A stretch of DNA of 64,000 bases from Adiantum capillus-veneris. Taxonomy: Eukaryota; Streptophyta; Polypodiopsida; Polypodiales; Pteridaceae. Below the pieces are notes generated by a model that searched no databases, had not been told where the DNA came from, and saw only the letters and a list, made by a program, of their open reading frames with translations. The position numbers and the translations under genes were made by a program. Numbering within the stretch: position 1 is the first letter of the stretch; the number at the start of each line of letters is the position of its first letter. The stretch spans positions 91,280,721 to 91,344,720 of the forward strand of contig CM043956.1 of NCBI GenBank assembly GCA_014529385.2. Reading direction: 5' to 3'. Positions 59,301 through 64,000 of the stretch are shown here, in pieces.

Positions 59301-61623
59301 TTTACTACCATGGATGGTTTGGGCAGAGGACCATCACTTGTCCAACCTACTAGCCATTATATTATGGAGATTTAAGTCCAAGGTGGTTTAAAGGTCCACT
59401 ACCTGTCCAAGCTAGCTCTATTGAAAAAGTCTATCTCTATTGTTTGAAGGTCAATTTGTGAATGGAGTGTAGCTACTATGTTTACTACCATGTATGGTTT
59501 GGGGAAAGGTCCACCACTTGTCCAACCTACTTTCCATTGTGTTCTGGAGGTTTTAGCCCAGGTTAGTTTGAAGGTCCAACACCTATCTAAATTAGATCTA
59601 TTAAACAAATCTATCTCTATTGTTTCAAAGTCAGTGTGTGAATGGAGTGTAGCTACTTTGTTTACTACCATGGATGATTTGGGGTAAAGGTCCACCACTT
59701 GTCCAACCTACTATCCATTGTGTTATGGAGGTTTTAGCCCAAGATTGTTTGAAGGTCCACCACATGTCCAAGCTAGCTCCTTTGAAAGAAGCTATCTTTA
59801 TTGTTTCAAGGTCAATGTGTGAATGGAGTGTAGCTACTTTTTTACTACCATGGATGGTTTGGAGCAGAGTTGCACCACTTATCCAACCTACTATCTATTC
59901 TGTTATTGAGGTTTTTGCCCAAGGTTGTTTGTAGTTCCACCAACCGTCCAAGCTAGCTCTATTGAATAGAACCATCTCTAGATTGATCACTTGGATGGTT
60001 AGGGATACTTGTCCAACCTACTAACCATTGTGTTATGGAGGTTTTAGCCCATGGTTGTTTTGGAGGTCCATCACCTATCCAAGGTAGCTCTATTGAATAG
60101 TCATATCTCTAGTCTGATGGCGTCGATAGTTTGGGGTAGAGGTCCAACATTTTTTCAACCTACTATCCATTGTGTCATTGAGGTTTTAGCCCAATATGGT
60201 TTGAAGGTCCACCACCTGTGCAAGCTAGATCCATTAAAAGAAGCCATCTCTATTTTTGAAGGTCAATGTGTGAATGGAGTAGAGCTACTATCTTTACTAC
60301 CATTGATGGTTTGGGATAGAGGTCCAACACTTGTCCAACCTACTAAACATTGCGTTATGGAGGTTTTAGCCCAAGGTTTTTTGAAGATCCACTACCTATC
60401 CAAGCTAACTCTATTGAAATAATCTATCACTATTGTTTGAAGGTTAGAGTGTGAATGGAGTCTACCTACTTTTTTTACTACCATGGAGGGTCTCGGACAG
60501 AGGTCTATTACTTGTCCAACCTACTAGCCATTATGTTATGGAGGTTTTAGCCAAAGGTGGTTTGAAGGTCCACCACCTATCCAAGCTAGCTCTATTGAAT
60601 AGTCCTATCCCTACTCTTATAGCATGGATGGTTTGGGGTAGAGGTCTAACACTTGTCCAAACTACTATCCATTGTGTTATTGAGGTTTTAGCCCAAGGTG
60701 TTTTGAAGGTCCACCACATATCCAAGATAGCTCTATTGAAAGAAGCTATCTCTGTTTTTTGAAGGTCTATGAGTAAATGGAGTGTAGCTACTATGTTTAG
60801 CACCATGGATGCTTTGGGTAATGGACCATCACCCGTCCAACCTCCTAGCCATTGTATTATGCAGGTTTTAGCCCTATGTGGTTTGAAGGTCAACCACGTG
60901 TCCAAGCTCGCTCTATTGAATAGTCCTATCTCTACTGTTTCGGTTAGAGTTCCAATGCTTGTCCAACCTACTATCCATTGTGTTATGGAGGTTTTAGCCC
61001 AAGAAGATTTGAAGATCCACCACCTATCCAAGCTAGATCTATTGAAAGAAGCTATCTCTATTGTTTGAAGGTCAATGTGTGAATGGACTGTAGCTACTAT
61101 GTTTACTACCATGGATAGTTTGGGGTAGAGATCCACCACTTGTCCAACCTACTATCCATTGTGTTATGGAGGTTTAAGTCCAAGGTGGTTTGAAGGTCCA
61201 CCACCTGTTTAAGCTAGCTCTATTGATAAAAGCTATCTCTATTGTTTGAAAGTCAATTTGTAAATGGAGTGTTTTAGCCCAGGTTGGTTTGAAGGTCCAC
61301 CACCTATCCAAGCTAGATCTATTGAACAAATCTATCTCTATTGTTTCAAAGTCAGTGGGAGTGTAGCTACCTTGTTTACTACCACAAATGGTTTGGGGCA
61401 ACCTACTATCCATTGTGTTATGGAGGTTTTAGCCCAAGATTGTTTGAAGGTCCACCACCTATCCAAGCTAGCTTCTTTGAAAGAAGCTATCTCTATTGTT
61501 TTAAGGTCAATGTGTGAATGGAGTATAACTACTTTTTCTACTACCATGGATGGTTTGGGGAAGAGGTTCACCACTTGTCCAACCTACTATCTATTGTGTT
61601 ATGGAGGTTTTAGCCCAAGGTTG
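56385..61623. repeat. Satellite array, 181 bp and 141 bp monomers
   Basis: About 28 monomers. The box AGGTCCACCAC after GATGGTTTGGGG starts at 56546, 56727, 56908, 57089, 57491, 57672, 57853, 58015, 58198, 58379, 58504, 58645, 58826, 59006, 59147, 59327, 59507, 59688, 59868, and onward to 61.6 kb. Spacing is mostly 180-181 bp, with 141 bp variants that lack a 40 bp segment. Each full monomer carries the CCACCAC-TGTCCAA box twice, about 70 bp apart. The array starts 30 bp upstream of the ParB-like exon's splice acceptor. Long repeat-derived open frames on either strand are not genes. Confidence 0.97.
57227..57439. mobile_element. hAT-type MITE, 213 bp, inside one satellite monomer
   Basis: Terminal inverted repeats CAGTGCT and AGCACTG bound 213 bp of AT-rich, non-coding DNA. 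The 8 bp TGTGAATG flanks it on both sides (57219-57226 and 57440-57447) and is present once in uninterrupted monomers. The distance between neighbouring monomer boxes here is 402 bp, exactly 181 + 213 + 8. TIR sequence and 8 bp duplication are those of the hAT superfamily. Confidence 0.93.
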
Positions 61624-61734
61624 TGATGAAGGAAATTTGGAATGGCGGACTCTACACCAAAACAAACTCCATTGCGCCACAAGGGAAATGAGATGAGGGC
61701 ACCACCTAGTCTTGGAAGCGTGGACTAGGACCGC

Positions 61735-61813
<79 letters not shown>

Positions 61814-63164
61814 ATCACTATGAATGAAGCATTAACCTTAGTGTGTGTACAAGGAATGGATAACTTCAAGCAGTCCCAACACAAATAGCATGTAGATTAC
61901 TAAACAACAACTCAAGAATTAGCCAAAATCACATCAAGCACTCTCACACACACATAAAAGATCTCTCTTAATTAACATAACTAAGAGGAGGGGAGGTTAC
62001 TAGCATAAAACAATTTGCACTTTAGAATGTGAAAGAATAGAGTGAATGAATGAGCTTTATGGGCTCATGATGAGTGATACAAAGACTCAATGGGACTGAG
62101 GGATACTTGAAATTACAAAGGGGGGGGCCTCTTTATATAGGAAAGAGAGTGATTAGGAGTGAGGTTAAGATCCAAGTGCAATTTGTACAAATGAAGCTTG
62201 ATTAGGGACATTCAACCAATGAAGAAGCTCCTTCCAAGTGATTTGTTGACCAATTTGCAACTAATTGGTCCATCATCACTTGTGTTGTCTTCACTCCTTC
62301 CTCCATAGCTTGAGTCCAAGAGCTTCCTTATTTTAAAATGTAAAGAATCTACATAAAATCAATGCATATCTAGTAATAATAGAAAGGGGTTGAATGAGAA
62401 CTTATGAATTACAACAAGATTAAGCATGATGAGAGAGGTGATTAGAAAAGGAATTTGTGATGGTTTTTTGAGCTTGAGAGAGAGGAGGAAGGAGGGGAGG
62501 GTGAGAAGACTAATGGATGATTTTTAGAGAAGGTCTCAATGTGGAAAAGGAAGGGTGTGTGTGTAAAGGTAGAGGGGGTGGTCTCAATGTGGAAAAGGAG
62601 GGGTGTGTGTGTAAAGGTCTCCACCACAGTTGAAAAAATTGGCATCTGCCATTTTGGCCATATCTCCTAGACCGTAGATGCAAAAATTATAAAAAAAATA
62701 TGGTCAGAATCTCCAGCTCATCAGCTACAACTTTGATGAAGACAACTTTTCTTGGATTGGAGTGGAAGTATTTTTTAAAAATCCAGCAAAATCATGTGTC
62801 TGTTTCCTGCCTTTACCAAGTCTTCCACTTGGGTCCCATCTGTTTGAATCATCATATGGCTCCAAAGCCATGATGATATGAGCCACTCATGACCCTTGAA
62901 TCATGGGTGCATGGCTCCACAACCACATCATATCTTTTCTTTTCACATTTACATATTTTCCCTTCCCTTTACCACTAGGTTCTCCCTCTACCTTTCACCT
63001 CCGCTGAACTAGTCAAGAAAACAATCCCATCAAATCATTTTTTGAATTTTTCCAAGAGGTTGTTCTCAATCTTTCTTTTACTGTAAACCTCTAGAAGCAA
63101 GGAAAACCAACAAAATATAGTAAACAAAAATTTGTGATAGGCTCGGATCATAGCCCCCGGATCA
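61624..63164 (-). repeat. Probable 3' LTR of a gypsy element
   Basis: The satellite stops abruptly at about 61623. The 1,541 bp up to 63164 begins TGATGAAGG and ends GGATCA on +, that is TG...CA. It directly abuts a tract whose minus strand is AGGTTTGGGGGGCTA, a polypurine tract, followed by integrase. A TATA-like CTTTATATAGG lies at about 62130 on +. A (GA)n run fills 61739-61810. The matching 5' LTR is outside the window, so this boundary is unproved. Confidence 0.7.
61739..61810. repeat. (GA)n microsatellite
   Basis: About 36 GA units inside the LTR. Confidence 0.97.
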
Positions 63165-63179
63165 TAGCCCCCCAAACCT
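63165..63179 (-). promoter_or_regulatory. Polypurine tract
   Basis: The minus strand reads AGGTTTGGGGGGCTA next to the LTR start TGATCC. The adjacent GGATCATAGCCCCC is duplicated in tandem (63145-63172), which leaves a 14 bp uncertainty in the border. Confidence 0.7.
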
Positions 63180-63204
63180 GGCTAGGGGTATTTATGCCTC
63201 TAGC

Positions 63205-64000
63205 CTACTTTCTTTGATCTTGGGCTGACCTTATCCTGATGTGATAAGGCTTTAGACGCCATCCATTTGTCCTGGTCTTGTGCACTTTACCATCAATGTC
63301 TTGAAGTCTGTAAGAGCCATTTTTGAACTTTTTGGTGACCAAGAATGGGCCTTCCCATCGAAAAAGAAACTTTCCATCCTTACGAGTGTCGAAGCGATTG
63401 TCATATCGAAGCACCAGAGATCCCTTTTTTATGTCTTTGGATGCTAGCTTTTTGTTGAACTTTTCTCTGTGCTTCTCTGCTTCTTGAGAATAGTGGTTGA
63501 TGGCTTCTTCACGATCCAACTGCAGCCTCTCTAGATCCATGATCCTTTGATGTACTTTCTCCTTTTGAGAGCCTACTTGGCTACCCAATATTCGAAGACT
63601 TGTTAACTTCACTTCAATGGGCAAAAGCGCCTCCTTTCCATAAACCAAATGAAAGGGTGTATACCCTAATGTGGTTTTGAAGGAGGTTCTATAGGCCCAT
63701 AGAGCTCCATTCAGGTGTTTGTCCCAATCTTGGTGCCTGGCATGTACCTGTTTGGTGAGAATTTTGCAAATGATTCCATTTACTTTTTCCACCAAGCCAT
63801 TGCACTGAGGGTAGTAAGGAGTAGAGTGTTGATGCTAAATATTTAGTTTCTGCATGAGTTCTCCTACCAAGTCTGCTCTAAACCCTGGTCCTCTATCAGA
63901 TAGTATTTCAAGAGGGGTGCCAAACCGGCAACAGATGTGGTCAAAGATGAGCTGACTCACATCCTTAGTAGTAATTCTATTGGTTGGAATAGCCTTAGCC
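63205..64000 (-). pseudogene. Ty3/gypsy integrase, cut by window edge
   Basis: From the right edge: TKDVSQLIFDHICCRFGTPL, EILSDRGPGFRADLVGELMQ (second Asp), then a stop (TAG near 63835), HSTPYYPQCNGLVEKVNGII with the catalytic Glu, ALWAYRTSFKTTLGYTPFHL, VYGKEALLPIEVKLTSLRIL, KKGSLVLRYD, GPFLVTKKFKNGSYRLQDID and a terminal NGWRLKPYHIRIRS. All C-terminal landmarks are present, and one stop is the only visible lesion in this part. It is the youngest-looking gypsy integrase in the window. Confidence 0.93.

Noticed and set aside
57374-61139. Long open frames on both strands across the satellite, encoding a repeated ~60-residue pattern (TSITQWIVGWTSGG)
   Set aside because: The monomer is 181 bp, not a multiple of three, so frames drift. 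The open frames are by-products of a stop-poor repeat and differ from copy to copy.

Overview
This window looks like nuclear DNA of a land plant with a large, repeat-swollen genome. Homosporous ferns or other seed-free plants fit best. That is an inference from the style of the repeats: plant-type Ty1/copia and Ty3/gypsy elements with an initiator-tRNA-Met primer site, a Tat-lineage dual RNase H element, a non-LTR reverse transcriptase of a kind unusual in flowering plants, and intron-containing host-like genes. No bacterial, organellar or viral gene organisation is visible, and no tRNA or rRNA gene was recognised. Almost every coding stretch is broken by stops, frameshifts or deletions.

Layout. 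0-4.3 kb: scattered gypsy fossils (integrase and protease on +, reverse transcriptase on -). 6.0-10.4 kb: a degraded minus-strand gypsy element, with related debris at 41.0-42.1 kb. 10.6-16.5 kb: a protease scrap, a nested repeat, and a long AT-rich minisatellite of about 151 bp units in front of a truncated gag start. 16.6-21.7 kb: a complete but inactive minus-strand copia element with LTRs, primer site and polypurine tract. 22.4-24.2 kb: a BED zinc-finger (hAT-like) fragment meeting a broken protein kinase tail to tail. 25.2-32.9 kb: a full-length plus-strand Tat-type gypsy element with two 1.3 kb LTRs. 33.4-38.0 kb: a Penelope-like or related reverse transcriptase element bounded by direct repeats of about 540 bp, interrupted by an antisense, intron-containing CACTA (TNP2) transposase fragment. 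38-46 kb: mostly unrecognised DNA and simple repeats. 46.0-47.4 kb: a 1.34 kb element with perfect 14 bp terminal inverted repeats flanked by TTAA. 50-56.4 kb: minus-strand, multi-exon host-like genes, namely a ParB/DGQH-like protein gene and two FCP1/NIF-like phosphatase-fold copies, all damaged. 56.4-61.6 kb: a tandem satellite of 181 bp and 141 bp monomers with higher-order organisation, carrying a hAT MITE. 61.6-64 kb: the 3' LTR and integrase of another minus-strand gypsy element that landed in the satellite.

How the parts relate. The stretch records nested insertions rather than a working pathway. The satellite's 20-odd bp box is also scattered through the introns and flanks of the FCP1-like and ParB-like genes. 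This suggests the array was amplified from a repeat native to that locus. The ParB-like gene keeps one reading frame for about 2.5 kb, broken only by stop codons. The other gene remnants also carry indels.
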